From: an uncultured Prevotella sp.
GTDB taxonomy: Bacteria > Bacteroidota > Bacteroidia > Bacteroidales > Bacteroidaceae
Length of the DNA stretch: 64,000 bases
NCBI GenBank assembly: GCA_900547005.1
Contig: URER01000001.1
Span: forward strand, 62,001-126,000
Direction: 5' to 3'
Made by a program: the position numbers and the translations under genes. The notes under the pieces were generated by a model, which worked only from the letters and a program-made list of their open reading frames with translations, was not told the origin of the DNA and did not search any database. Positions 43,593-52,610 of this stretch are shown here, piece by piece (position 1 is the stretch's first letter; each line of letters starts with the position of its first letter).

Positions 43593-43986
43593 AATCTCTT
43601 TCGTTTTTACAGTCAAATTTTTCACCAGATTCCTTTATAAAAGAATCTTTGTCTTTATCTTTTATATGTGTCAAGCCATCTGTCAATTCCTCTGTCAAGT
43701 TATCCGTCCATTCAAGCATTGTGTATTTGGACGGTAGATGACGCGATTTTCCATCAGTGAAGGAGATAAGTTGCCTGTCTGCAAGATGTTTCCGTGCCGT
43801 GATGACCGTCTGCCTTGAAATGCGCAGTTCATCACATATTCTTGTCGTGGAACATGTAATGGGCATTTTCCAGAAACGCCTGTTGCATTCGTTTATCAGA
43901 TAGGCAAACAGCGCTATCTCGCTCGCAGGCATTGGTGACAATAGGGAGGAACGCCACATCTGGTTCATGTATTCGATATAAGTCAT
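43513..43986 (-). CDS. Winged-helix replication/regulatory protein
   Basis: A 157-residue protein. The first 100 residues form a winged helix (ASEIALFAYLINECNRRFWKMPI, TRICDELRISRQTVITARKHLADRQLISF) like those of primosomal or RepA-type proteins in Bacteroidales elements. The hydrophilic tail overlaps the ATPase gene. It shares a 4-bp ATGA overlap with the preceding HTH gene. Confidence 0.78.
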   Translation of the reverse strand: MTYIEYMNQMWRSSLLSPMPASEIALFAYLINECNRRFWKMPITCSTTRICDELRISRQTVITARKHLADRQLISFTDGKSRHLPSKYTMLEWTDNLTEELTDGLTHIKDKDKDSFIKESGEKFDCKNERDYGYGKRKENRRLYPAPAEGTDYDGAF

Positions 43987-44387
43987 TTGTCCTCCTTCCT
44001 GTTCTTTGTCCCAGACATTTCCTTGTCCACCTTGCTTGTCTTCTTGCAGTAGCCTGATACCGTCTCATCCATGGAACGTGCATGGGTAATAGCCTTGACG
44101 GCTGATGCCGGGTACATGTTCTTGTTGCCGAACTTGATATGCTGCAGGTAGCCTGTGCGGTGCCATTGCCATAGGGTGGCAGGACAGACGTTGAAAATCT
44201 TGCAGACTTCATCTGTGGTGAGAAATGTCTCTTCCGGTTCTTCCTTACAAGATGATGCAGCAATATTCTCTTCCCATTCCTTGCGTGATTTTGTCAATAA
44301 CATCTCCGCAAAATGGTGAAGGTCTTCGGGAGTGACGGTCAATGCGACCTGTCCTCCCATCTTTGTCAATGACATGATGTCAACCAT
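43983..44387 (-). CDS. Excisionase-like HTH_17 protein
   Basis: A 134-residue protein with a MerR/Xis-type helix-turn-helix (FLTTDEVCKIFNVCPATLWQWHRTGYLQHIKFGNKNMYPASAVKAI, in outline) flanked by a hydrophilic N-terminal helix and a Lys/Glu-rich tail. Position between recombinases and replication genes suggests an excision or transcription factor. Confidence 0.82.
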   Translation of the reverse strand: MVDIMSLTKMGGQVALTVTPEDLHHFAEMLLTKSRKEWEENIAASSCKEEPEETFLTTDEVCKIFNVCPATLWQWHRTGYLQHIKFGNKNMYPASAVKAITHARSMDETVSGYCKKTSKVDKEMSGTKNRKEDK

Positions 44388-44682
44388 ATTTGTCCTTTTT
44401 GATATGCGTTATACATACGCTGTCCCACTTGCAAACCAGGATGCTCTCTTTTGCAGCGTCATAAAAAAGAAGCACCGCCAATCCGCTGGTTATCCGGAAT
44501 GACAGTGCAAAGTTATATGGCTTTTGACGGCTCTGAATGGAATTTGAAGAGGCGGTAGGAAGCGACTACTTTTGACTACTCTTTGTTAATGGATTTAACG
44601 TGATTTCATCAAAAATCCTTAGCCGAATGCGCTATCGCACCCAACTAAGGATAATGGAAAGATTTCATATTTCTGTAAATTG
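44388..44682. other. Non-coding regulatory stretch in element 1
   Basis: No gene seen. It holds a direct GACTAC repeat separated by TTTT (44,564-44,579) and an 8-bp perfect stem ATCCTTAG/CTAAGGAT (44,615-44,622 and 44,645-44,652, 22-nt loop) just past the hypothetical gene's stop. These could be a recombinase/Xis binding region and a terminator. Confidence 0.45.
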
Positions 44683-45492
44683 TCAGAGGCGGAAGATACT
44701 GCGACAGTATGCGATAATAAGGGAAAGAAAATTCTTTCGTCCCAATTTGCGGTTGTTGAATGTGATATTTCCATCGGCATCTACTGTGTAGCCGATGGCA
44801 TTCCGCAAAGCCTTACGGTGATACTTTATCTTCTCTTCGGACTGCTTCTTGATGGCATCCGGCTCATATTCCAGATTGATATGGTATTTGCTGAAATACT
44901 TGTCAAAGCTGCTCTTTTTCAAGTTGAACTCACAGACTAACAGACTGCGTGAAACTGTCGGGAACAAGATGCCCTCATCTATTGCGCAATGGAGGATTAT
45001 TGCCGCGTCATCGGGATGCTCGCCTTGGATAATCTGGTGAAGCCCATGGCTTATGGCATAATAGTGTGCCGGAAAAGGTGTGTATTCAATCAGCCTGCTC
45101 GGATGCTCCTCATTTGACAGTCCACGGATAATCTTCAAGAAGCCCAATATCATCTTTTGTGAAATCCCATCCCAATGCTTGCGCATCAGTTCCTTGGTCA
45201 ATGCCTCTATCTCATCATAGTGATTTTTGCCCCTAATGGCTATGTATTTAAATGTCCTGCGGATGGCAGGCTTCTTTGCAAGTTCTTCCCACGGGGTAGT
45301 CTGATATGACATGACGGCAAGTACGGTCATGCCAAAAGCATCGAGGCTCGGCTTCTCCACATCCTCGTTCACTTTCTTGCCGTCAAATTCTTCCTTAATG
45401 AGCGACAGCAGAAACCTTACGTTCTCTTCCGTTACATTGCGGGGCTTTCCGAACTGGTGTTCAAGATCCTCGCCAAGCTCTTTTATATTCAT
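44683..45492 (-). CDS. Hypothetical element 1 protein
   Basis: A 269-residue soluble protein without a family I recognise, mostly helical (NIKELGEDLEHQFGKPRNVT ... ILGFLKIIRGLSNEEHPSRL). I choose ATG 45,492 because the upstream ATG at 45,516 would run into the recombinase gene by 8 bp. It follows the recombinase pair in the same direction and may be an integration or replication accessory. Confidence 0.75.
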   Translation of the reverse strand: MNIKELGEDLEHQFGKPRNVTEENVRFLLSLIKEEFDGKKVNEDVEKPSLDAFGMTVLAVMSYQTTPWEELAKKPAIRRTFKYIAIRGKNHYDEIEALTKELMRKHWDGISQKMILGFLKIIRGLSNEEHPSRLIEYTPFPAHYYAISHGLHQIIQGEHPDDAAIILHCAIDEGILFPTVSRSLLVCEFNLKKSSFDKYFSKYHINLEYEPDAIKKQSEEKIKYHRKALRNAIGYTVDADGNITFNNRKLGRKNFLSLIIAYCRSIFRL

Positions 45493-45508
45493 GTCTCGAT
45501 GCCTTTCT

Positions 45509-46837
45509 TTAGTCAATGAGCCTTACAAGCTCGCGTTTCATCTCGTTGTCAATCTCCCTGTACCGCGCAAAGGCACGGCTGCCGTCGGTATGCCCCGAAA
45601 GCGATGCGACAAGGTTCGGGTCTTTCACCTTCTTGTAAAGGTTGCCGATGAAGGTCTTTCGGGCGGTATGACTCGTGGCGATGTCGCAGATAGGCTTCTG
45701 CACAGGCTCACGTGTCATGTTGTCGATTACCGTCACCATGCGGTTGATGCCGAGCAGTCTCAGAATCTTCTTTATCTGCCGGTTGTAGATTTCCTGGTTT
45801 ATCTTCGGTAATATGCGTGTTTCGAGGTCTGCATACTTTTCAAGGATTACCTTTGCTTTGTCATTGAGCGGTACTCTGATGGTACGTGGCTTATGGTTCT
45901 TGGTCTTCTCCGCTATATATTCCACCCCTCCGTCCACGATATTGGCACGTGTCATCTTCTCAAGGTCGCCCACACGGCAGCCGATAAGGCAGTGGAACAT
46001 GAAGATGTCACGATATACCTGTGTCGAGGGTGTCTCGTCAGTGAGGTCTGCATAATAAACCTTGTCACGCTCTTCAAGTGTCAGGTAGAAAGGAGGACTA
46101 TCCAATACTTTCGGCATCTCGAATGTGGCGAATGGGTCGTTGGTGGTGATGTTGTGCTTCAGGCACCAGTTGACTACCGTGCGCAGTGACCTTAATATCT
46201 TATTGATGGAGTTTTCTGTAAGCTGTCTGGGCTTGTAGCGTTCCTCAATGTCATCATAGATTTGTAGGTAGTGTTCATAATATTCCGCCTCGTTGACCAG
46301 ATACTTGTGGAACTCTTGCAGGTCATCAGCCGTCATGGTGTCGATACGCATGGTATATCCCCGCCTGCGCATGATATCCCTTTGGAAACGCTCGAAGTGC
46401 TGTATCTTGCGCAGGTTTTGTTTATGGTGTCTTGCGGTCTCATTCTCCATAGGATGGTTCTCTGCATACTGCTGGCACTGATATGTCAGGCTGTATTCAT
46501 CGCCCTTCCTGCCTTGTCGTATGTTTATGTTGGGGTGATGAAATTCCTCTATCACACCTTTCAACCATCTGCTGTCCGCTCCATGATAATATTGAGAGGA
46601 TATAAGAGCTGTCAAATCCTGTACAGCTTTATCGAAAGCCGTTCGTTTGGATTCTGCAACAAGAGCCACACGTGTCTTGTAGCCTTGCCTCTCCGCACTC
46701 CAGTGGTTGGGATTGATGGAAAGCTCGCTGACAGCCTTGATGTCAGTCTTGCCGTCACGCACACGGAAATAGACGTGTGCGTGGTCGGTTATATTGTTCT
46801 TTGCCGAGGTCTCCCGGATAAATGCCGTTACTTTCAT
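45509..46837 (-). CDS. Tyrosine recombinase, second of a tandem pair
   Basis: A 442-residue site-specific recombinase with an N-terminal Arm-DNA-binding region, a SAM-like core-binding domain and the catalytic domain. Catalytic motifs: CLIGCRVGDL (Arg I), TKNHKPRTIRVPL (Lys region), SHTARKTFIGNL (HxxR), SGHTDGSRAFARYREI (His and Tyr). It is clearly paralogous to the next gene (both end SRAFARYREID). Tandem recombinases are common in Bacteroidales mobilizable elements. Confidence 0.93.
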   Translation of the reverse strand: MKVTAFIRETSAKNNITDHAHVYFRVRDGKTDIKAVSELSINPNHWSAERQGYKTRVALVAESKRTAFDKAVQDLTALISSQYYHGADSRWLKGVIEEFHHPNINIRQGRKGDEYSLTYQCQQYAENHPMENETARHHKQNLRKIQHFERFQRDIMRRRGYTMRIDTMTADDLQEFHKYLVNEAEYYEHYLQIYDDIEERYKPRQLTENSINKILRSLRTVVNWCLKHNITTNDPFATFEMPKVLDSPPFYLTLEERDKVYYADLTDETPSTQVYRDIFMFHCLIGCRVGDLEKMTRANIVDGGVEYIAEKTKNHKPRTIRVPLNDKAKVILEKYADLETRILPKINQEIYNRQIKKILRLLGINRMVTVIDNMTREPVQKPICDIATSHTARKTFIGNLYKKVKDPNLVASLSGHTDGSRAFARYREIDNEMKRELVRLID

Positions 46838-46881
46838 AATGCGCTATGTTTTGTGGGGTTGGTAAATCGCGTTCTTTGCTT

Positions 46882-48201
46882 TCAGTTGATGAGGTTGACA
46901 AGGTTCACTTTTGTCTCCTCATCAATCTCCCTGTATCTTGCGAAAGCCCTGCTGCCGTTGACGTGTCCAGTCATGGAGCTTACAAGTTCGGGGTCTTTCA
47001 CTTTCTTGTAAAGGTTGCCGATGAAGTTACGCCTTGCCATGTGGCTTGATGCGACATCGCATATCGGTTTCTGCACCTCTTGCCCCGTTACTGTGTCAAG
47101 AATGGTCACAGTCCTGTTGATACCGCATTCCCGAAGCACCGCGCGGATGCCTTTATTATACTGGTATATTTGCTTTGTCGGCAGAAGCGTTTTCTGTCTG
47201 CCTTCGTAGCGTTTTAGTATCTCTATAGCCTTTGAAGTCAGAGGGACATTTACCGTCTGCGGACGCTTACGCATGGTCTTGTGCGGCAGATACTGCAACA
47301 TGTCTCCGACAATATTGTCTCTTGTGAAAGAGAACATGTCACCGACTCTGCACCCTACCATTGATTGGAATATGAACAGGTCACGGTAGATTTCCAATTC
47401 AGGCTTATGGCTGAGGTCGGCATGAAACACCTTGTCACGCTCCTCTATGGTCAGATAGAATGGAGAGCCTTGCACGGGAGAGGGGATGGTGAACGCATCG
47501 CATGAGCGGTTGGTGGTAAAGCCCATCTTGATGCACCAATGACCGACTATGCGGAGGTGGTGCATGATGCCTATTACCTGTGTGCTTGAAAGCTGTCTGG
47601 GCGGATGCACACCAATGCTGAACTGCTCGTAGAACTCCGGATAATCCTTATAAAGGAGATGTTCGTTTATGACATATTCACGGAAATCAAGATAATCCTC
47701 TGGACGGATTGTCTCGCAATAGAGCGTGAAGCCATCCTTGCCCTCCATTTCCCTCTTGTAGGCTTCATATCGTTGGAGCTTCTTGATGGTCGGCTTATAG
47801 ACAAGTGCAGACTTCGGACTCATGGGATGCTCGGCAACATACTGTTCCATTCTTGATATGACAGTCGAGAGTGATTCCTTAGACTCAGCGACCGGATCTG
47901 CACATTTATCTATCACATTCCTCATCCAAGTGACATCTGCCGTGGTTGCATCGTATTCTTCTGATAGCGTGGTTGTAATTGAACGTACCAACTCCTTCGT
48001 CCGCTTCTGCTCATCTAATGGTACCTGCTTCGTCCTTTTATAAGATAAATTGTCGTTGTCCCAAAAATCAAGCAGCACTTCAATATCGGAACGTACTTTG
48101 ACGTCAACGCCCTTATCCCGAAGTCGAAAGCAGAGGTTGCCTTTACGGAGCGCACTCTCGCTCTTGGATTTGCATTCCTTTGTAGTGATACTGATTTTCA
48201 T
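46882..48201 (-). CDS. Tyrosine recombinase, first of a tandem pair
   Basis: A 439-residue paralogue of the downstream recombinase. Catalytic region: SMVGCRVGDMFSFTRDNI, TMRKRPQTVNVPL, SSHMARRNFIGNL, TGHVNGSRAFARYREID. All five expected catalytic positions look filled. It lies at the right end of element 1. A -7-like TACCTTTG on the minus strand (48,236-48,229) would give a leader of about 20 nt. Confidence 0.93.
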   Translation of the reverse strand: MKISITTKECKSKSESALRKGNLCFRLRDKGVDVKVRSDIEVLLDFWDNDNLSYKRTKQVPLDEQKRTKELVRSITTTLSEEYDATTADVTWMRNVIDKCADPVAESKESLSTVISRMEQYVAEHPMSPKSALVYKPTIKKLQRYEAYKREMEGKDGFTLYCETIRPEDYLDFREYVINEHLLYKDYPEFYEQFSIGVHPPRQLSSTQVIGIMHHLRIVGHWCIKMGFTTNRSCDAFTIPSPVQGSPFYLTIEERDKVFHADLSHKPELEIYRDLFIFQSMVGCRVGDMFSFTRDNIVGDMLQYLPHKTMRKRPQTVNVPLTSKAIEILKRYEGRQKTLLPTKQIYQYNKGIRAVLRECGINRTVTILDTVTGQEVQKPICDVASSHMARRNFIGNLYKKVKDPELVSSMTGHVNGSRAFARYREIDEETKVNLVNLIN

Positions 48202-48482
48202 ATTCGCCTCGTTTTTATGTTACGACTGCAAAGGTAATGCTTTTCCCGTAAATGTTCCCATATATCCCTAAAGAACTTCAATTCCTTTAAGTTTATTTAT
48301 CTTTTGATATTTATTAAAATATCACTTATTATCAGTTATTTGCAGATGTTTCTATCAGATTTCATCAAGTTAAATTAGGTTCGTTTTAGTATATATAGTT
48401 TCCACGTTTTTTCTGTATATGCTATAACACGCTTTTTTATTATGCCGATGTGGAGCTGTCGGCAAACAAAAAATGTTATAAC
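48202..48482. other. Right end region of element 1 and BspA upstream region
   Basis: A+T-rich, no gene. It contains the recombinase -7 element (48,229-48,236), presumably the right end of element 1, and the promoter of the BspA-like gene. I could not place the junction. Confidence 0.5.
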
Positions 48483-48818
48483 ATGAAACAAACTATTCAC
48501 AAATTCCTATTGCTGGCGGTAATGGCAATAGTGGGAATCACAAATGCCGAAGCCTATACCTGTTGTATCGACGGCATCTACTACAACGTGGACAAAACGA
48601 AAAAGACCGCGGAAGTTACGTACAAATCAGGAGGTTCTCCCACACCCGAATATAGGGGCTCTGTGGTAATACCAGAAAGTATTACCTATAATGGAGTAGA
48701 ATATCCTGTGACAAGTATTATGTATAATGCTTTTGAAAATTGTTCCGGTTTAACATCTATAACAATACCAAGCTCTGTGACAAATATTGACTATAATGTT
48801 TTTTCCGGTTGTATTTAG
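48483..48818 (+). pseudogene. BspA-like LRR gene, 5' fragment cut by element 2
   Basis: It starts with a signal peptide (MKQTIHKFLLLAVMAIVGITNAEA), then a Prevotella BspA-type head (YTCCIDGIYYNVDKTKKTAEV) and LRR_5 repeats (NAFENCSGLTSITIPSSVTNI). It is cut after FSGC: chromosomal sequence appears to end at 48,812 and the TAG at 48,816 is supplied by the element. The gene resumes in frame at 63,741. Confidence 0.88.
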
Positions 48819-48829
48819 AGCCTTATAAC
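48814..48829. repeat. Element 2 end repeat, left copy
   Basis: TTTAGAGCCTTATAAC matches TTTAGAGCGTATAAC at 63,694-63,708. ATCAACTAA follows in both places (about 48,852 and 63,717). Confidence 0.55.
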
Positions 48830-49167
48830 TAACCATAACTTACTATGATCAACTAAGTATAAAACCCTGATTTTCAATACTCTTTGATTTTTAACACTTT
48901 CTGAGTGCTTTTTGGCAGTTCCCGATTTTCCACATATTTTTGCAGCGTATTTCTACCGTGGAGAATTTGCGGAGCTTTTATTTTGTCATATCGTGAACGT
49001 AGTTGACAAGAGTTTACGAGTGGTTACGATGGAGGACAGATTTGAAAGCTGATAGGCAAAAAGCGTAATATCGTGGACTGGGTTGACAAAGGTTGTCAAT
49101 GGTTCACTTCCGTTTACTCCATCGGTGGAATACTCAAAGTATGTAGAACATAGCAATATCAAAGAGT
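48819..49167. other. Left end of element 2 with repeated arm-type motifs
   Basis: No gene. Two 39-bp imperfect direct repeats (ATATCGTGAACGTAGTTGAC..., 48,988-49,026; ATATCGTGGACTGGGTTGAC..., 49,068-49,106), 80 bp apart, are candidates for recombinase or Xis arm sites. Confidence 0.6.
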
Positions 49168-50118
49168 ATGAGACCGACAAGAAAATGTGATTTTTGTGGC
49201 AAGACATTCATGTCAAGGAGTGGTATGCAGAAATACTGTTCCGAGGAATGTCAGGCAGAGGCAAAACGTCTTAGGAAGAAAAGACAGCAGGACTTGATTA
49301 ACGGTATTGAGCCAATCATGGATCTGCAACATCAGGAGTATCTTACCTTCTCCAAAGCTGCCATTCTGTTGGGATGCACACGACAGTATATCTACAAACT
49401 TGTGGCTAACGGCAAGTTGAAGGCATCAAGATTGAGCAGCAGAATGGCATTCGTTAGAAAGGCAGATATAGAGAAGATGTTTGAGGGTAATCCCTACAAG
49501 CGTGTGATTCCTGCCAGCAAGAGCAAGCTCAGTAAAAAGGCAAAAGCAGAAAAACCAACACAAAACCTGGAATCAACAAAAGGGAAAGAGGAGAATGAGG
49601 TGCTTGACTATTATTCGGGTGAAGAAGTGATGTCCATTTATAAGGTCAAGAAGTCTTGGCTCTACACCTCCGCCAAGCGCAACAAGATACCGATGTGCCG
49701 TATCGCTGGCAAGAACTATTACAGCAAACGACATATTGATGAATTCTTCGGTACTGCCGTTGACCTCAACAGTATCACGGAATGGGTGACTGCTGATGAT
49801 GTAGGGGATGCTTTCAGCATGAGCAAGTCGGCACTCAGGGCATACACTTACCGCCATAAGATACCGACCAAACGTGAGTATGGTCGCACCTATTATTCCA
49901 AGGAACATCTTGAAGAACTGCGCAGGACTGACCTCATGAGCGATGACAACTATTATACCACCGAACAAGTGCAGCAGTTGTATGGTCTGACAAGTGCCAA
50001 CATCTGCCATATAGTGAGAGTTCACCATATCAGCAAGGTAAAAGTGGGTGTAAAGAACCTGCTTTTGAGGACGGATGTGGAGCGAGCGATGGCGGAAAGA
50101 GCAGCAAAAGGACTGTGA
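49168..50118 (+). CDS. Multi-HTH DNA-binding protein with N-terminal zinc finger
   Basis: A 316-residue protein with CDFCGKTF ... YCSEECQ (zinc ribbon, residues 8-29), then an HTH_17 (LTFSKAAILLGCTRQYIYKLVANGKLKAS). Three more degenerate repeats follow: VMSIYKVKKSWLYTSAKRNKIP, VGDAFSMSKSALRAYTYRHKIP and VQQLYGLTSANICHIVRVHHIS. It directly precedes the recombinase gene and probably controls excision or integration. Confidence 0.85.
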   Translation: MRPTRKCDFCGKTFMSRSGMQKYCSEECQAEAKRLRKKRQQDLINGIEPIMDLQHQEYLTFSKAAILLGCTRQYIYKLVANGKLKASRLSSRMAFVRKADIEKMFEGNPYKRVIPASKSKLSKKAKAEKPTQNLESTKGKEENEVLDYYSGEEVMSIYKVKKSWLYTSAKRNKIPMCRIAGKNYYSKRHIDEFFGTAVDLNSITEWVTADDVGDAFSMSKSALRAYTYRHKIPTKREYGRTYYSKEHLEELRRTDLMSDDNYYTTEQVQQLYGLTSANICHIVRVHHISKVKVGVKNLLLRTDVERAMAERAAKGL

Positions 50119-50164
50119 TTTCAAATGATTTCAGTATTATCCATCAATGACTGCAAATAATTGG

Positions 50165-50197
50165 AGTCACGGAAGTATCATTCAGTTATTTTGCAGC
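50165..50197 (+). promoter_or_regulatory. Motif shared by the recombinase and Xis upstream regions (copy 1)
   Basis: AGTCACGGAAGTATCATTCA, followed by GTTATTTTGCAGC, recurs with few changes at 52,557-52,589 upstream of the Xis-like gene. A shared operator is likely. Confidence 0.5.
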
Positions 50198-50246
50198 CGT
50201 GAAGAGACACTTCACCATGAATATTCATCAATAAATCAATACAACT

Positions 50247-51368
50247 ATGAGTAATGTCTGCAAGACCGTATCATTGCGTACACGCAAAATCAAGGACGGA
50301 CGCATGCTGTCCTATTATCTTGACTATTATCCAGGCTATCGTGACGAGAGCACGATGAAAGTCATTCGCCATGAGTCGCTTGGCATCTACATCTATGCCA
50401 AGCCGAAGAACCAGATGGAACAGAAGTACAACCTCAACCTTATGGCAAGAGCCGAGGCGATACGCTGCCGTCGCTTCGAGGCTATCGTCAACGAGCGTTA
50501 CGATTTCTTCGACAAGGAGAAGATGAAAGGAGATTTCCTTGCCTATTTCAAGAAACTGGCAGACAAGAAGAACTCCAAGTGGCAGCACGTCTATATGCAC
50601 TTTCGTACCTTCACGCAAGGCAAGTGTACCTTCGGGGAGATAAACGTGGACTTGTGCAACAGATTTCGTGAGTATCTGCTGACAGCACCACAGGGACTGC
50701 ATAAGAACAGAAAGCTGCATATCAACTCGGCAGCCAACTACTGGTCAACTTTCCGTGCATCAATCCATACAGCCTATCGTGACCATAAGATAAAGGAGAA
50801 CCCGAACGGTTTTTTGGAGCGTATCGAGACAATCCCGACTGACAAGGAGCATCTTTCACAGGACGAGGTTATCCGCTTGGCATCCACACCATGCTCTGCT
50901 CCTGCCTTGAAGCGAGCCTTCCTGTTCTCTTGCCTAACGGCTTTGAGAAAGAGCGACATCAAGAAACTCACTTGGGAAGAAATACAGCCATACGGCAGCG
51001 ATGGTGTGATGTATGTCACTACACGAATGCAGAAGACAAAGGACATCGTGCATAACCCAATCAGTGAGGAAGCCTTGGAACTGATAGGCTATTCACCGAA
51101 TAAACGAGGCAAGGTGTTCCCCGATTTCAAAGACTCCATGACGCAGGCACCATTGAAGAACTGGCTGAAAGATGCAGGGATTACCAAGCATATCTCCTAT
51201 CATTGCTCACGCCACAGCTTTGCCTGTCTCCAGTTGGACGCAGGAACAAGTATTGCGGTTGTGCAGCGTTATCTCGGTCACAAGAATGTGGCAACAACAG
51301 AGGTGTATGCCAAGATTTCCGATGCCCAGAAGCGTGCTTCGGTTGGCTGTATCACCTTGAAGAAGTAA
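50247..51368 (+). CDS. Tyrosine recombinase of element 2
   Basis: A 373-residue integrase with a phage_int_SAM_5-like core-binding region and a catalytic domain. The residues present are LTALRKSDIKKL (Arg), TRMQKTKDIVHNPI (Lys), SYHCSRHSFACLQL (HxxR), RYLGHKNVATTEVYAKI (His/Trp position and Tyr). It presumably mediated insertion into the BspA-like gene. A strong terminator follows 20 bp after the stop. Confidence 0.95.
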   Translation: MSNVCKTVSLRTRKIKDGRMLSYYLDYYPGYRDESTMKVIRHESLGIYIYAKPKNQMEQKYNLNLMARAEAIRCRRFEAIVNERYDFFDKEKMKGDFLAYFKKLADKKNSKWQHVYMHFRTFTQGKCTFGEINVDLCNRFREYLLTAPQGLHKNRKLHINSAANYWSTFRASIHTAYRDHKIKENPNGFLERIETIPTDKEHLSQDEVIRLASTPCSAPALKRAFLFSCLTALRKSDIKKLTWEEIQPYGSDGVMYVTTRMQKTKDIVHNPISEEALELIGYSPNKRGKVFPDFKDSMTQAPLKNWLKDAGITKHISYHCSRHSFACLQLDAGTSIAVVQRYLGHKNVATTEVYAKISDAQKRASVGCITLKK

Positions 51369-51387
51369 CCATTTGACAATAACACGC

Positions 51388-51431
51388 AGAAAAGGACTGT
51401 TGGAATGATAGTGTTCCAATAGTCCTTTTCT
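51388..51431 (+). terminator. Terminator after the element 2 recombinase
   Basis: Arms AGAAAAGGACTGTTGGAA and its complement with one mismatch (18 bp, 8-nt loop) are followed by a T-rich stretch. A second hairpin (TTGGTTCTAT/ATAGAACCAA, 51,439-51,470) lies directly behind. Confidence 0.88.
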
Positions 51432-51734
51432 CATTTTGTTGGTTCTATTTGCTGTCGTGGATAGAACCAATTCGACAAATACATTCCAATTTCTGTTGAT
51501 ATTAAAGAGGAACTGCAAATATCCCTTTTCTTCATCCTTACCTTTGTAGTCAGCAATTAGCGGCAACTGTCACTAACGAGAAGTTTAAAGTATGATTCAG
51601 AGTATGATATCATATTAGAACGCTAATAAAGCGTAAAAGAAAGAGTGCCAGAGAACGTAAATGCGGTTTTTACATGCTTCTGCATCTAACTTTGTGGAAG
51701 TTTTTGAACGAATAACAATAAAACGAATACAATA
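51432..51734. other. Spacer between recombinase and membrane-protein genes
   Basis: Apart from the hairpin at 51,439-51,470, I see no gene or clear promoter. Confidence 0.5.
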
Positions 51735-52502
51735 ATGATAGAAAACAAGACAACTTCAGATTGTACCATCTACGCTTTTGTTGGTACTGCAATTCTCGCC
51801 ATCTCTCTTGTCGTGGCTATGTATGTAGGCAATGACTTTCACCAAAGTCTGTTTGTCGAGTCAATCATCTTTGTAGGGAGCAACATCCTGCTTTGGGCGA
51901 TATTCATTTCCATGGTGAATTATCCCTATGAACTGATGACCATTGGTAGCAACAGCAAGACAAAGAAAAACGTTGTAGAAGCAGAGCCAGCAACAGAACA
52001 AGAACAGCCAAAGCAAATATTACCACAAACAGAGTCAGCACAATACAGTCATGAAGACTATGCCAAGCGTGTAGAGGCACAAGAAAAAGAAGCACAGGAG
52101 GAAAAGGACAAGCGAACAAGAGCCGTACTTGACTATGTGCATCGTACCATGTCAAGGTTTCTTTATGAGGAAGATTTGTACAAGGTAATTGAGGCTGTCA
52201 AGGAATGGAGCAACGACACCAAATATACCCCGACAGCAATAAACCGTTTCAAGGAGACGGTTGAGAATATTCCTTTAAGGCACTTCGTGTGGAATATCGC
52301 AGAACGTTTGGGTAAGCGTGATTACACAATGGCAATGCGAATATCCTTTATCAAGGCTTTGTTCCCAAAACCGTTTGAAGGCTTGGACTACAGCACATTG
52401 AAGAACCTGAAAGCACCATGCTCCAATGATATAATCCCTATTGATGAGCCTGCTAATGGTAGATATGAGTTTCATGATGTTAAAGAGGAAACTCCCGAAT
52501 AA
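51735..52502 (+). CDS. Hypothetical membrane-anchored element 2 protein
   Basis: A 255-residue protein with two N-terminal transmembrane segments (about 11-30 and 42-60). A Glu/Gln-rich linker (about 78-125) and a helical soluble domain (about 128-225) follow. I recognise no family. A role in mobilization, exclusion or element maintenance is possible. Confidence 0.78.
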   Translation: MIENKTTSDCTIYAFVGTAILAISLVVAMYVGNDFHQSLFVESIIFVGSNILLWAIFISMVNYPYELMTIGSNSKTKKNVVEAEPATEQEQPKQILPQTESAQYSHEDYAKRVEAQEKEAQEEKDKRTRAVLDYVHRTMSRFLYEEDLYKVIEAVKEWSNDTKYTPTAINRFKETVENIPLRHFVWNIAERLGKRDYTMAMRISFIKALFPKPFEGLDYSTLKNLKAPCSNDIIPIDEPANGRYEFHDVKEETPE

Positions 52503-52556
52503 TCCCCATTGTTAGAGTTATTCCTTCGTGAATGACAAATGACTGTCACGAATCTC

Positions 52557-52589
52557 AGTAACGGAAGCATCATTCTGTTCCTTTGCACC
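52557..52589 (+). promoter_or_regulatory. Motif shared by the recombinase and Xis upstream regions (copy 2)
   Basis: AGTAACGGAAGCATCATTCT, followed by GTTCCTTTGCACCA, matches the copy at 50,165 and lies 21 bp before the Xis-like start codon. Confidence 0.5.
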
Positions 52590-52610
52590 AGTTATTAACA
52601 AAGTATCAGA

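Larger units (their letters stand above)
24321..48400. mobile_element. Integrative mobilizable element 1 with conflict-system cargo (ends approximate)
   Basis: The recombinase pair (48.2-45.5 kb), HTH genes, DnaC-like ATPase, oriT and relaxase all read leftward. They are followed by an eight-gene cargo operon visibly richer in A+T than the flanking housekeeping genes. Exact ends were not found. The right end must lie between the recombinase start (48,201) and the BspA start (48,483); the left end lies between the ncRNA and 24,451. TCATCAAG occurs near both ends (about 24,350 and 48,363) but is too short to call an attachment site. Confidence 0.7.

Noticed and set aside
24350..48370. TCATCAAG as the attachment site of element 1
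   Set aside because: An 8-bp match in A+T-rich sequence is expected by chance; no longer repeat was found.
24321..48400. Prophage
   Set aside because: No capsid, terminase, portal or tail genes; the gene set is of mobilizable-element type.
51207..51566. Minus-strand ORF over the recombinase end and its terminator
   Set aside because: It runs through the terminator hairpin and lies antisense to a well-supported recombinase gene.
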